Assembly: GCF_016920785.2 (NCBI RefSeq)
Contig: NW_024609880.1
Coordinates: 60,773,292-60,837,291 of the forward strand
Length of the DNA: 64,000 nucleotides
From: Ixodes scapularis
Lineage: Eukaryota > Arthropoda > Arachnida > Ixodida > Ixodidae
Reading direction: 5' to 3'
Translations under genes and position numbers: made by a program
Notes under the pieces: generated by a model
Databases searched by the model: none
What the model was told of the DNA's origin: nothing
What the model saw: the letters and a program-made list of their open reading frames with translations, nothing else
In this document: positions 1-12,034 of the stretch, in pieces
How positions within the stretch are numbered: position 1 is the first letter of the stretch
Layout: each line of letters opens with the position of its first letter

Positions 1-292
1 TCAAAACAAATGTTCGCCGAAAAAAAACTTGCTCAATATTTATGTTCCAATACGAATTTTTTGATTTCCGGGCGAAACCAAAATTGTACCACTGTGGGAT
101 GATGATGATAGCTCTTGTATCCAACTAGTGTGCGCTCTGAGTTCGCTAGACTCCAGAGCGCGCACTAGTTGCGTACAAACGCTATCAGCATCATCCCACA
201 GGGTACAATTTCGGTTTCTACGGCAAATAGAATTTGGATTGTTGCATAACACTGGGCAATTATTTTTTTTACGAATATTTATTTTATTTATG
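1..292. repeat. Long imperfect palindrome (foldback/MITE), cut by the window edge
   Basis: The left half (about 1-138) is the reverse complement of the right half (about 155-292) around a centre near 146. The clearest paired blocks are aattgtacc..gtgggatgatg (82-112) with its complement at 181-210, and caactagtgtgcgctct (122-138) with agagcgcgcactagttg (155-171). Pairing still holds at base 1, so the element probably continues to the left. The short open frames on both strands here mirror each other and are not genes. The family is not known. Confidence 0.8.
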
Positions 293-2222
293 CCTGTCCT
301 AATCAGCTAGGGAAAAACAATTTTCCTAGGTTCAGTGTCCTTTTGATGATGTTCCAGAATTTTCTGTTAACGACGCCGAGGAAAGATTTACGAAGCGAGA
401 GACGTGAGCTAGAGCGCTGCACACGCTCAGGCTTACCTTAGCCCCGGGACTGGCCCTGCCCGCGGGCCTGGCCGGACCGGGTAAGGTGTTTTCTTAATAC
501 CCTGGGCCGGGCTCGGGCCAGCACCTTATAGCGGGCCTGAATCTGGCACGGGTTTGCGGCACGAGCCCTATCCAGGTCCCGCCAACGAGTGTAAAAGTAT
601 TGGCCTCGAGATCGACCTATAGGTGGCGCTACGGTCGCGCTATCATCATCATCAAAGCATGATGGGAGAACGGCCGCCCCATAGGCTCTCCATGTTCGCG
701 CGCGAGATGGCGTAGATTCTTGCGTCTATTTTGTCGCGTACTATCGGTGGGAAAACAATTCTAGTAGAGAAGGATGTGGTACTGTTTTGTGCTTCAGTGA
801 AGATCGAATCGTTTTGCCAGCGTGCGGCCTAAATTTATATAATCGATTCTGTGGGTGCGTCGTCTGCTCTTGGCAGACGTTGGAAAGCATGGTTCACCAC
901 GTCTGATGCCTGTCTCCGGCTGAACTGGAATATTTATGTTAAATATTTGTTTCTTTTAAAATAGATGAATCGGTTCATCAACGCGTGAATTAAAGAAAAA
1001 TAATAAATTCCAACCCAGATAATACTGGTGCTGTGAAATCGCAGCTTCTATGCTTTTTTTAACTTCTAGCTTTTGCAGTAATATAAATATTGAGAATGAA
1101 GATAAGTTAGCGCTTTATTGGAAATTACCATGCTATTGATTTCCTCTGTCCTTTTACTGGGCCATAGTGTGGGTAAGGTTTTTGGAGTCTGAACAAATCT
1201 ACTGCGTTGCGATGAGGAAAGTGTGTGTCTTCTTGTTAAGATCTACAAACTGCACGGTTGGCAGGACAGCTGAAAGAAGTGAAACAAACTTTTCTAACAT
1301 ATCTGCCGTGACTGTAATAAACGAGTGTAACCGAGCAACGCAGCAATGCTCCTGCTATTAAATGCTTTTCTCTGTAGTGTCGGTTCACCCGCTTCAATTT
1401 TCTTCGTGAGGGCCGCGGATATCAAGAGGCTAATGCTATAAGTTTCTGGCTAAATAATCTTGTATTGAAACACAGTAGACTCTGTAACCCAAACAAATGA
1501 CGCGCACCACGACACAGACAGCATCGGCCGCAGTGATACTTTTTTATTGATGAGGGCTAGCGACCTTCACGAGACTTTACAATCACCCTCCGCCCTCACT
1601 TAACGTATATATCGAGACTGGGCAGTTCATCGATTAACTTTCAGATTATTCAAGCAGTGCTTTAATTGCATTTTTTGCCGGTTAATGGGAGTTTGTGCTG
1701 GAGAAAGTCAAGAAGGAGTAAAAAATGCCTCCTTTAATATTTTTGACGTGTTTATTTATTTTGTGACATAGGAAATGACAAGCACTCAGCGTGCTTGTTA
1801 TTTCACCGAGAGTGATTATACTGTTTAAAAAATGACTTAAAATACTTCAGTTTAAAAGGCTTCTCGTGTTCATATTTATGTAGGACTCAGAACGTGAAGT
1901 TTACAATGGGAATGCAATATGCCGTTTATGACATAGTAAAACCAGTAAAAAACAGAGTGTAGTTTTAACATCTTTCACGCAATATGACCCGCGAAAAATC
2001 AACATAGGGATTCATTGATTGATTAGTCTATTAAAAGATAGTGATCGGTCGGCTTAATTTTCTAATGAAACCACAGACCCACTCAACATTTAATGCTTTA
2101 TGAAAGCCACGGTTTGTGCGAGTTAACAAAAATACGTTGAGCCAGCGATTGTATACAAACCAACACACTAAGATTATGGAAGCTTCCGTCTTAATAATAA
2201 TCGCTTTGCTGAATTTCTACGC
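293..2222. other. Gene-free stretch with a GGGCC-rich tract
   Basis: No coding sequence is recognised. About 430-595 is a GC-rich tract of degenerate GGGCC/CGGGCCTGGCC units that resembles the tract at 3686-3925. A TCATCATCATC run lies near 641-655. The rest is AT-rich with only short chance frames. Confidence 0.6.
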
Positions 2223-3685
2223 ATGGGAAACGGTACAACACAACCTTTGGTAAGAAGAAACGCAAACAAAAACATAAAACATTTAATAAGGAATGTCAAG
2301 CTCAGCCTGAAACGGGCTTGCGTCGTCGAGATCCATGCTTCTGAGCGTGCGCCCGTAGCAGACGACGCACGGCGGTATCCCCGCTTTCGAGCGTTTCTAA
2401 TTTCAGCCGCACGGTGGCGACACGGTTCGATCTCAAGGCGAATATCTCGTTTCAGTATGGGACTAGTTTTTCTCAGAATTGATAACGACGTTGTCTTGGC
2501 GACAAAAAAAAAAGGGGGGGGGGGGGGGAGTAAAACGCGGGCTGAGTTTTGCTTTATTTGACAGGAACCTCATCAGGGTGGCGAGAGAAAAAGAAAGCGA
2601 TTATTTAAGCCGTCATGTTTTATACTGGAAGAAATGACGGCCCCTTGTAGATGCCTGAATTAATACACAGCAAGCACGGTGAAATCATATAGTAATAATA
2701 ATATGAGTCGGCTGCATCGCAAGCCGACACCTATCGCAGTTATCACCTTGCTCCCTTATTGCAGCATGTCGGCCTTTACAATATTTTGCCGTGCGCATCT
2801 TGGGCATCCCAACACTCAACACAAGTCCTATTGACACCCCGCGTCCGCTAGGAGGAGCAAGTGCGGCCACCTTTGAGTGAGCGTAGGGAGAGCGGTAGAG
2901 ATCCGCCGCGCTCCTGCTGCTCCCGCGCTTCCTCGAATTTGTAGCACAAGCAGGCATGTAGAGCTTGCAATCAGAACCGGATTAAAAAATTTTGGGCCAA
3001 GGGCTAAGGTATCTTTCGAGGCCCTCATGATGATGATGATGTGACTGGTTAACACAGTTCATTTTGGAAAGCCTAACGTATTTTTAAAGATATACATTTG
3101 TACCTCCTTAAGTAAGGCTGTCACTAACAAAGGGGGTAAAATTATGTAATCACCTCAAGTAATTACTATGTGTAGCATTACAGACCGCTGCAATCGAATG
3201 ACTGCCACGACTCGCTTTCCAGTAAGCCCTCTGTAAAACAATGCAGAACCCCCCCCCCCCCCCTCCCTGTTTTTAGGACAATCATATATATACATATATT
3301 GCGATTTTGCGTTCTAAGAATACCATCCATTCCTTGTTTGCAAAAAAAAAAAAAAAAAAAAGCTCCTCTGTTCTCTTTTTTTTTTTTTTTAGTTCAATGG
3401 AATGTTTTTTTGTGTAACGTTTTTCTGAAAGGCCGAAGTAATTTCTTGTGGCTTGTAAAGCTGGCCGCGAAAAGTGTGGTTTGGTTTCGTTCGCAGTGCC
3501 ATAATCTTTTTCAAACCTCTCTTTCTTGAAGGTTATAAAAATTGTGTCCAAAATATTGCGTTCGGTATTATAGAAAATATTTTGCTATGATTCATCTTCC
3601 AGGTTATGAGGTTGTTACTGTTTTTTTTATCTTTTTTTTTTTTTTTTTGCTTTTTTCCTTTTTTACGATTGAGTGTTCTGGGCTC
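2223..3685. other. Gene-free stretch with homopolymer runs
   Basis: A 112-codon frame at 2223-2561 ends in translated poly-A/poly-G and has no recognisable domain. G, C, A and T runs lie near 2513-2529, 3247-3264, 3343-3362 and 3376-3390. No gene is seen. Confidence 0.55.
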
Positions 3686-3925
3686 TCCCAGGGCCGGGGC
3701 CCTGGGGCTGCTTCCCCTTAGCTTGCACCTTTAATCCGGTTTCGACAACATGACATGGAATTCGGGCCCGGCCCGTTCTAAGAGGTGGTGGGCTGTACAG
3801 GATAGGCTAACAATAATTGCTTGGGCTCGGGCCGAGCCTGGGACCGGTTTCAAACACCTGGGCCGTGTTTCGGTGGGTAAATTGCCATCACGCCGGTCCT
3901 GGGCCGGGCCTAAGCGCAAAAAGCG
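3686..3925. repeat. Degenerate GGGCC-rich repeat tract
   Basis: Repeated GGGCC, GGGCCGGGC and CTGGGCC units are scattered through a tract much richer in GC than its surroundings. It resembles 430-595. The frames on both strands (3731-3919 minus, 3750-3992 plus) come from composition, not from a gene. Confidence 0.55.
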
Positions 3926-6900
3926 GCCCGATCTGTGCTTTTACGTGAGCACAATAAGCCGAGTCCTGCAATTGTCCAGCTGTCGTCAGTGACTGTTACT
4001 TTCCATTATTTGTCGAGCGAACGTGATAGTCATTGACAACGTAAGATATGCAGTGCGGAGTCAAGCCTCTTGCATCGTGATGTGGTCTTTGGCGTTCTGA
4101 GTGAATAACGCACAATCTCATTGACCTCTGGGTGATAATGAGACGCGCGGAGCTCGACACACCCTGCGTTCCTTCAGCTCTCAGTGACTACAGAAGAAAA
4201 GAAAGTATACACGTTTCTCTTGGGGTGAGCCACCGACATCACCCTGATTGTTAGAGCACGGAGAAAAGTACACGCAGCGACCTTGGTTCAATGGCCCGAA
4301 AACTCTTTGCCAACTGTGATCTAGTGATCTGAAACTGATCGCATCGCGATACGACGACACGGCCTGTAATGTATCATTACGCAAACGACCCCCACGCTAC
4401 CCTATGCGGGCTGCGCGCCTTTCTTTTCTTGCGCTGCATTCCGCCCGCTCCAGCTCGAAACAACAAAGCTTAAAGATGGAACGCCGCGGGATCTGTGTCA
4501 AATGTTTCCGAGACTGAAAAACTAAAAGTGTTTCGTGATGCCGGCACGCGCTCGATTATGCCGCCGAAACTGCAAAAAGTTGCGGAATAAAAAACAAAGA
4601 AAATATTTAAGTAACCTTGTGTCTTTTTGCTTCCCACCGCTGCCCGTTCGTCTCACTGCTCACTCGCAATTTATTTACCGTATTGCCAGTCAAAGATACA
4701 GGTTCCGCCTGAGTTCCGCCTTTGAAGCCCTGAATTAAATTAAGACTCGAGCATTTTATTACCAATGGGCAGCCGGTACGACAGCTGTATCTTCGTATAC
4801 AAAACATACGAAACTAAATGTTAAGAAATAAAACCGAGGTAACTCTTCGTACATTCTGATTAATGACGTTGGCTAATTACAGCGCATCGCAAGGAAAACG
4901 TTGACGACCTATAAGTCACAACAAGAAGCATAAAAAGGGACATATATTTCACAATAATTTGGCGTCTAGTTATGCCATGTATACTTAGTTCTTAAAAAGT
5001 AACAATTAATATTAACCAGCAACCTGCAGGACATTATCTTGAAAAAAACAAAAACTTCACTTTTTAAACAATCTTAGGCGCTGCACGCGCCTGAATATTT
5101 CTAGCGTATAAGAAGCAAATACGAACAAAAGTAATGGTTTCGGTTTTCTATAGTCTTCCAAAATGCATTAGGAATGCAAAACAAATAAAATCACAACGGG
5201 GGATTTATAATTTCAGGGGGAAGTTAGCAGGCTAAGCGGTTCTCAAGCCTTCCTAGACATATTGTGATTAAAGGCCCCTGACGATGAATGGCAACTTTAT
5301 AATTAAACAAATTGCTCTAGATCTAGAGACAAAACCGATTCCCAAATAATGATCCTTATTTAGACCAAGTGCTTTGCTCTTCTCTAAATAGGTCCTATGT
5401 GTTTGGCCAATACGAAGCCAAGCTCTTGTTCTTGGCAAGTTGTATAGTTTTCGTAGAAATAATTTGCTCTGCGTTTTATGAAACGCTTTGTGCAACCATC
5501 TGCAGATAAAAATCGTCATCACTCGGTGATTTATTACCGAGTTCGGCGATTGCGACTGGATAGTTTTATCATGTGATAATTCTAACCCACAGGGCGCAAG
5601 ATGATGAGGAAATGATCAGGTTTTGCAACAGCTCGCAGTATTTAAACAGCCGCAGGAAAAGGAAGTACCCGATTGTACCTCACTTGCGTTTTTCCCTCTT
5701 CGCAGAATCAACAAAAAAAAAATAAATAAAACACGTTCCAAAAATGTTTTACCCGAGTAGCACGCTTGACACCTCGAGATTCGTCAACGGGTGGACGACA
5801 TACCAACGGATTTCACATTAGCCTGCAAAAGGCCGCTCGACGTTTCTCGCTCGAGTTCTATTTTTTTTCTGCAGTTGATTTGTTTGAGTTGTTTAACTTA
5901 AAAGAATTGATTTATACTTCCGAGCCGGTTAGATTAATATAAATACAGACGGCGCACTCCCCGTACTTCCGCTTCGCATTCCGCGCGTCGCCCCCCATGG
6001 GCGGAATGAGGTCCGACTCGCGACCTTATTACGCATTCGTGACGCATTGTACGGACGCGATTCAAATTAACGTCTTTCAAATTCTCAAGCCTGGAAATAT
6101 GTGCCGGGACACTCGGTCTCTCCGCGTAATTTTATTTTTACGCGACGCGCGATGCGCCACGCGTTCGACCACGGGAGGTAGGGGGGGTCGTGATATGTCA
6201 CCTGGAAAAGGTGACATCGCGAGGAAGCAACCACTCTGACAAGGAAAACAAAAAAGAAATACCCCGTGCCTTTCTGAGTCCCGCAAAGGAACTGCGGGGT
6301 GTCAGACGAGAAGCTGTACTCAGGCCGCACATTTTTGTAGCGGCGCTAAATCCCGCCGAAGGTAGCGGACGGCGTTCATGTAGCACGGTAACGTAACATG
6401 ACGATGTGATATCTCGTGACACCGAAATATCACGAGCTCCGGTCGTGTCACGTGACACTCGATTCCCCGCAAAGTTTAGCGGAGAAATTTACTCACTAAA
6501 TAGAAAGGATACATTTTTTTTCGCTTACTCTTGAGCGGGAAAATTCTGGCCTCACGCGACACGACGTAATGTGAAACTATGACGTCAAAGTGTAACGACA
6601 CTGTGAATTCTCGCTATATGTATCATATAATTTTTTCGCTATGCATAGTGGTTCACGACGTACGTACAGGAAACGCAAACAAGCATAGTTGCAAAACCTC
6701 GCAAAAAAATGTCAACGCAAAAAATAATATCTAGCTTTAAGAAGTCTTGCCGAATATTAAGCGCTAGCATCTTGTGTACATCCGAGTAAAATCATCCAGG
6801 CTTTGAGTTTCGGCAATGCCATGTCGAGGTGCGTGCAATTTATCCTGATTTTTATCTGTCCGGGCTTCCGTAAGTTGTTTCATCGTCCAAGGATCAAGTC

Positions 6901-7451
6901 CTTCAAAACCTGCATGTCGTGGCCCTTCAGGCAAAACTTGAAGCTTCGTATACCGTCACTAGCAACTTAAGAAACGCAGGGCATGGGGACTCTCAAGTAT
7001 CTAATTATTATTACTCACACAATAAGAATGCGGCATTCGCTAATAATAACTCCGAAGAACGCGAAGAATTCCCAAGCAAGAAGCGTAAACAAAAAAGCTA
7101 ACCTGCTGACTCACAATGGAGTCGTAGAATAGGCCTAGATTCGAAAAAAACTGTGAGGACACCTAAGCACTTCTTGTGAGTTGTGAATGCAAAAGCATTC
7201 TCGGCGCCTAGAGGAGGAGAAGCGGCCGCAGCGCCGGCAGGGAGTGCGGCGTTGCGCCGCGCAGACCGCCCTGGATCGCTTGTGACTGCTGCGCCGCTAT
7301 GTGAAGCAGCGGCGGGAGTGAGAAGCTCGGCGCAGCGCGTGCTGAAATCGCGTGTCCTCTCATCATCATCTCTCTAGCTGCGGGTACCGGGTGACGACGG
7401 TAGACCTCAAAGCGTAACGATAGGCCTAACGTTTGGCCAGTGCATACCCTT
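3926..7451. other. Gene-free stretch
   Basis: No gene is recognised. Within it, 6170-6490 holds stem-like pairs (gtcacctggaaaaggtgac near 6197, atatctcgtgacaccgaaatatcacgag near 6409, tgtcacgtgaca near 6445) and one ccccgcaaagtttagcgg unit near 6464. Those units recur at 34.7 kb, 47.5 kb and 56.7 kb. About 7200-7380 is GC-rich but has no supported product. Confidence 0.55.
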
Positions 7452-7459
7452 GTCCCCCC

Positions 7460-7931
7460 TAGAGTCACTAAATAAAGCTACGCTTTCAGAGTACCGCATT
7501 CCTTTTCTTTCGCACTTTGCCGACAATACAGTCGCTCTATTCAACAATATTCTGGTTCGCTGCGGCATCATTGGACAGCGGCAGTCACGTGAGTCGCTAT
7601 CATCATCATCGCGTTTTTTTAACGCCACCATCTTGGGTCCAGCGATCCGCTGCCTCCTGCTGTTTTGCTGTTTGCTGCGCGCTCACGCTGAATTCCGTCG
7701 CTCAGCATGCACTTTTTCCTTCTTACGTCGAGATAAGAACAACACTACCTTGATTCACTGCCACAGCTGCGGCTACGGCAGCTGACGCAGGCGACGGCTA
7801 CAGCTCGGCTTGGCTCAGCTAGTCATTCCTCCATTTGCGCGTGGACCCAAGATGGCGGCGCCTGACGCGCTTCAGACGAGTAGTTTGGGAGTTTCGGTAC
7901 TCTGAAAGCGTAGCTTTATTTAGTGACTCTA
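7460..7931. mobile_element. hAT-type MITE, 472 bp, with 8-bp target duplication
   Basis: The ends are inverted repeats of about 38 bp that begin TAGAGTCACTAAATAAAG and match essentially perfectly (7460 onward against the complement of 7894-7931). The 8-mer gtcccccc flanks both sides (7452-7459 and 7932-7939). An 8-bp duplication with TAG-type ends is the known signature of the hAT superfamily. No transposase is encoded, so the element is non-autonomous. Frames on both strands inside are chance. Confidence 0.9.
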
Positions 7932-7939
7932 GTCCCCCC

Positions 7940-8201
7940 CAGAGCCGTTTATACTGAGAGAGTTTGGCCGATGGGCGGAGCTTGTTGGCCGCTAGAACAA
8001 GCGGATTTCGCGATAACACAATATGGCGTTACTTCTTTGTCTTGTTCATTCCTGAGAAATCGCGTAGAGTTCCTATGAGTCAGAGCCACAATATGGCGGA
8101 CGGAAGTAGTCATCCCCCGGTTGTCAGACTACGCTGCTGTGGTTGTCAGACTGTCAAAATCTCCTTAAGAAGGCCAAACTCTCTCAGTATAAACGGCTCT
8201 G
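7940..8201. mobile_element. Second hAT-type MITE, 262 bp, in the same target sequence
   Basis: The perfect 30-bp inverted ends start CAGAGCCGTTTATACTGAG and close with the complement at 8172-8201. The same 8-mer gtcccccc flanks both sides (7932-7939 and 8202-8209). CAG-type ends with an 8-bp duplication indicate hAT. The ends differ from those of the neighbour at 7460-7931, so this is another family. It carries no transposase. A long C run follows at 8204-8223. Confidence 0.9.
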
Positions 8202-8209
8202 GTCCCCCC

Positions 8210-11200
8210 CCCCCCCCCCCCCCTCCCGCTGCGCCGCCTGCAGTTCGGCTGACCCCTTAGCAACAATGACGCCGTTGCTATGGAGCCACATGACGCGCTG
8301 CAGCCAATGGTAATTTAGATGTCGTTTTTCGCTACGACAACGCCGGCTTCAGTCCTTGGTACAATTAATACTTCCGCATTAAAAATCGAGAGCGCCCACT
8401 TTACATCGAAAAGCCTTTGGGAAGTTTGAATCAGCGCAATCTGCAGAGAGGGCTCGTCGAACGACGAGGCCGATGATGTGTTTACATTTAAAAATTAACT
8501 CAGCGTTATAGCACTCAACGTGGCGTGCTACCATGCTCGGCGCCGCGTCACAGGCTGTTTTTGTGTTTTATTTTTTTAGGTCTAAACATATTATCAGTGT
8601 CGTAATTCTTAGAGCTTCCCCCGAAGTTTGCAGCGATTGACACTTCCAAATGCTTTGCGTGAAAGCCGTCGCTCCATATTGTTGTGTTATCGCTGGAGGA
8701 GGTCTCATTCATCCGCATTTCAGAAATATTTACCAGAACTTAAAACTCATTGAGTTAAATAAATTATCTAAAACTAAAATTTTACGTTTTTATAATTTTT
8801 TTACGGTTAAAACGATGTTTTAATGATATCTGTTTCATCTTGCGATGCGCCAGCCAGATTTTTTTGGCGAATGATTTATAATCTTATTTAGCGATACGCG
8901 AAGAAAACTCAGTATAGATGAGTGCATAGAAGTCAAGTTTGATCTAGAGTCATTCTATCCCCGGCTACTCAAAAAATGTATTCGTTCCGTATGTTACCAC
9001 TTGATTCATGATATGGTAAAAAGGCGGCCATGCACAAACATTTTAGTATAAATTTATTGTTCAAATTCATTTTTTAATAAATAGAGTCTAAACTAAAGAG
9101 ATGAGTTGTGCTAATATTTGTGGAGAGCAAGCAACACGAACTGCGCGCAAGTTTTGGAAGGTGCTGAGGAGCTGAGAGCAAAAGTTCTCTAATATTTAAA
9201 AGTAAATTATGTTCGTGATTTCACTCCATTCCCACCGGAAGCAAAAATCTAACAAGACATACTTCCGCACACCGCCAGCAGCCACGTTACCACTTTATAA
9301 ATTTGCCGTCTGGTGTCTTGTCCACCAAATATAACAGATATTCTTGACTCTATATCCACAAAACGTATTATACGTATTCTACGAAAATGACGTTTTTTAG
9401 GCATGACGAAAATAAACCACCATTGTCTTATTTGGCGCTCAAAGGATGGATCAACCAGGCTTTCTCTGGCCTAGTTGAACTTATCTGTTTCCTCCTGGTT
9501 CCGGGCTTCATGAGTTTCACCTTTACTTGGCGATTATTTTGAAATAATTTCTGACTACTAAGCTCTGTACAATAATCAGCAGAAAACATTGTTTTATTTA
9601 GTTGAAAGAAAATCAACGTTGTTACAGAACATGCCCCTGACATCGAAACCACATCAAAGGTAAGAATAATGCTCGTAAGTATGAGTCGGACAGAATGTTA
9701 CGTTCGTACCCTCTTTGCCTACCCTAGTTTTGGAGTCAAGTCTAATGAATAAAGTAAACGCCTGCAGCCAGAAATGTAAAAAAAAAATCTTTTAAAAGCG
9801 TATCTTATGGTGGAACAGATAGGAGATCTTTCATGCGACTGGAAGATGTTTCCTGGTGCTGTTGAGAGATGGAGCCACAGGTGCTATTGCGTTGTCAAAG
9901 TGACTGGTCCTAGGAAATGCCGGAACAGCGGCGGACCGTAACGTAAGCAGGCGAACATTATACAAAATAAATTCTACCCTATCCCCTTTAAGAAATGAAA
10001 AATCCACGTACTCACGGCAGTGAGAAAAAAAGCCAATAGTTGTTCGATGAGTTATAAAAGCGATGCCTTTCCTAAAACAGTCATCGGTTGTGAGACGTTC
10101 CCTTTTTTTTTTTTTTTTTTCTTAACTAATTCTGTTTAGAGCAATAGAGTTCGCGTTATTTTAGTTCACTAATTCTGGAATTTTTGTGGTTGTAAGTTTT
10201 CATGCCGTAAAATGTAGCTAGGGCGCTAAGTAGACTAATCTGGTAGGCGTGTACTGAGATCACAAAATGGGTAAGCTGCGGATACGACACGACCGCAAGT
10301 TTTAGGCCTGACAACGTCTATGTAGCGAGTCTTGTGAAACGAAACGCAGATATCGAATGTAACAGACAGATTTGAAAGTAACGGAATTAATGAAATGAAG
10401 CACGAGGATCAAATGGAACACATATTTTTGTTAATAACAGAATAAATCGAACGAAATAAATATTTAGGCATGAGGTATACGTATACAACAAAACGATACA
10501 CCAGAAAGCATACCGGTGTGAGGTTCTTTTTGTCTTTCTTCAATGATGTTTAGCTTTTGCTGTGAACGCTTCTGTCTGATTGATGCTTGTTCACTGTGCA
10601 TTTCCGCCTCGCCGCGGCCGCACTGAACATGCGAGGCGTGCCACAATATGGCGCAGAGGCTTACGTCATGTAAGCGTCGGACGTGCTACGATCATATTGT
10701 TCGGTGCGTATCGTCTGAACGGATAAAGATATCGAAATGCTACTTCCACCATAATGTTTGGCTCGATGATGTCTACCTTTGTTAGACATTACAAACAAAG
10801 ACAGAAGCATCGACTTTCAATTTTAAGCTCAAGTTTCAATGTTTACGCCGAATTAGTATCACAGTGTTGTCAAAAGTTATATATTAGGAGCTATTGTGAA
10901 GTATATGTCTATTAAACAGTCAAATAATACTATGAACAAATCAATCCAACGAAACGTCTGCTTTCAGCAGCGACTTGACCTTTATTGAGTGCGCACTTAG
11001 ACGACTAGCGGAAAGTTCCGTTTCACTCTGCCTTTGCGCGAGAGGGGAGTGAGTGGGCGTGTTTCAAGCGACCGAGCCATTGTGGCAAGGACAGTAGCTA
11101 CATAACGACCTAAGAAAAAATTATATTTTAGTTATAGTCACAGATCAGTGAGCTGTTATAATGAGGTGTGTTTCCGTTGCATAAGTGTTTCCGTACGTAC

Positions 11201-11395
11201 TCCCCTCCGGGTGAGACGTTGTCACGTTAAAACACTGACGTGCAAACGTGGCCGCCCCTGCCTCTCAGCCTCATATATGAATGTGCAAGCATATAACAAT
11301 TATTTATAATAGACATTAAGCTCTACTTCAGGGGAGTGTAACGTAAAACCCAATACTAATATATATTTTCGTAAATCCATCGGCCAATTTTTCTT
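8210..11395. other. Gene-free, AT-rich stretch
   Basis: No gene, RNA gene or bounded mobile element is recognised. A T run lies near 10107-10122. All open frames here are under 75 codons and show no domain. Confidence 0.6.
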
Positions 11396-11713
11396 TTAAA
11401 CGGTATTAGCGCACGAGTAAGAGGAAGAGAGAAGAGACAGAAAAGAGCGCTACTCAAAACTGTATTTACAAACATGAAGAAAAGGAAGAACATCGTCAAG
11501 ATCCCCATAAAGATGAAAAAGGAAGAAGAGGAAGCAGAACTATAATACATTAATATAAAACACAAAGTCGGGTGTTCCCTCGCGCGCACAGGCTTGAGAC
11601 TTTGATTAAACACCAAAACCTTTGTTGGCCATTTCGATGCCGTGGTGCAGGGTGTGTTTGGATCAGTCTTCACTCGCGCAGGGTCACCCTTGTCAGAGGG
11701 GAAGACGAACACC

Positions 11714-12030
11714 TCATCCGTGGTCGGCTGCCGCTGGGTTATCGTGCCTGATGTCTCGCGGCACCCGTGACTCATGCGAGTTCTGCATTGTCCGTGTTAA
11801 AAAGTCTGTTTCCTTGCTTGTTAAGGCTACCGATGCAACACTAATGCATTTAGTAGCTCCGGATATAATGTAGAAGGCTTCCACCACCTCGCGGGTCATT
11901 TTATCCTTGTGCCTCTCTAGGGTTATCGTTTCCCCGAACAGCGGATTGCAATTGCACTCTTTGCAATGTGTTGCGAGATGGCCTCCCACTGTGGCTCTCA
12001 GAGAATAATCATGCTCCCGAAGTCGGTCAT
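11714..12030 (-). pseudogene. PLE GIY-YIG endonuclease C-terminal fragment
   Basis: This minus-strand frame gives NDRLREHDYSL, then a His/Cys cluster (HLATHCKECNC), then REVVEAFYI with the conserved Glu of GIY-YIG nucleases. It is nearly identical to the C-terminal half of the plus-strand protein at 15010-15822. In PLEs this domain nicks target DNA for priming. Here the N-terminal part of the domain, including the Tyr/Gly signature, is cut off by the TTAA insertion. The remainder of the domain lies beyond 13825, so the gene is inactive. Confidence 0.85.
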
Positions 12031-12034
12031 TAAA

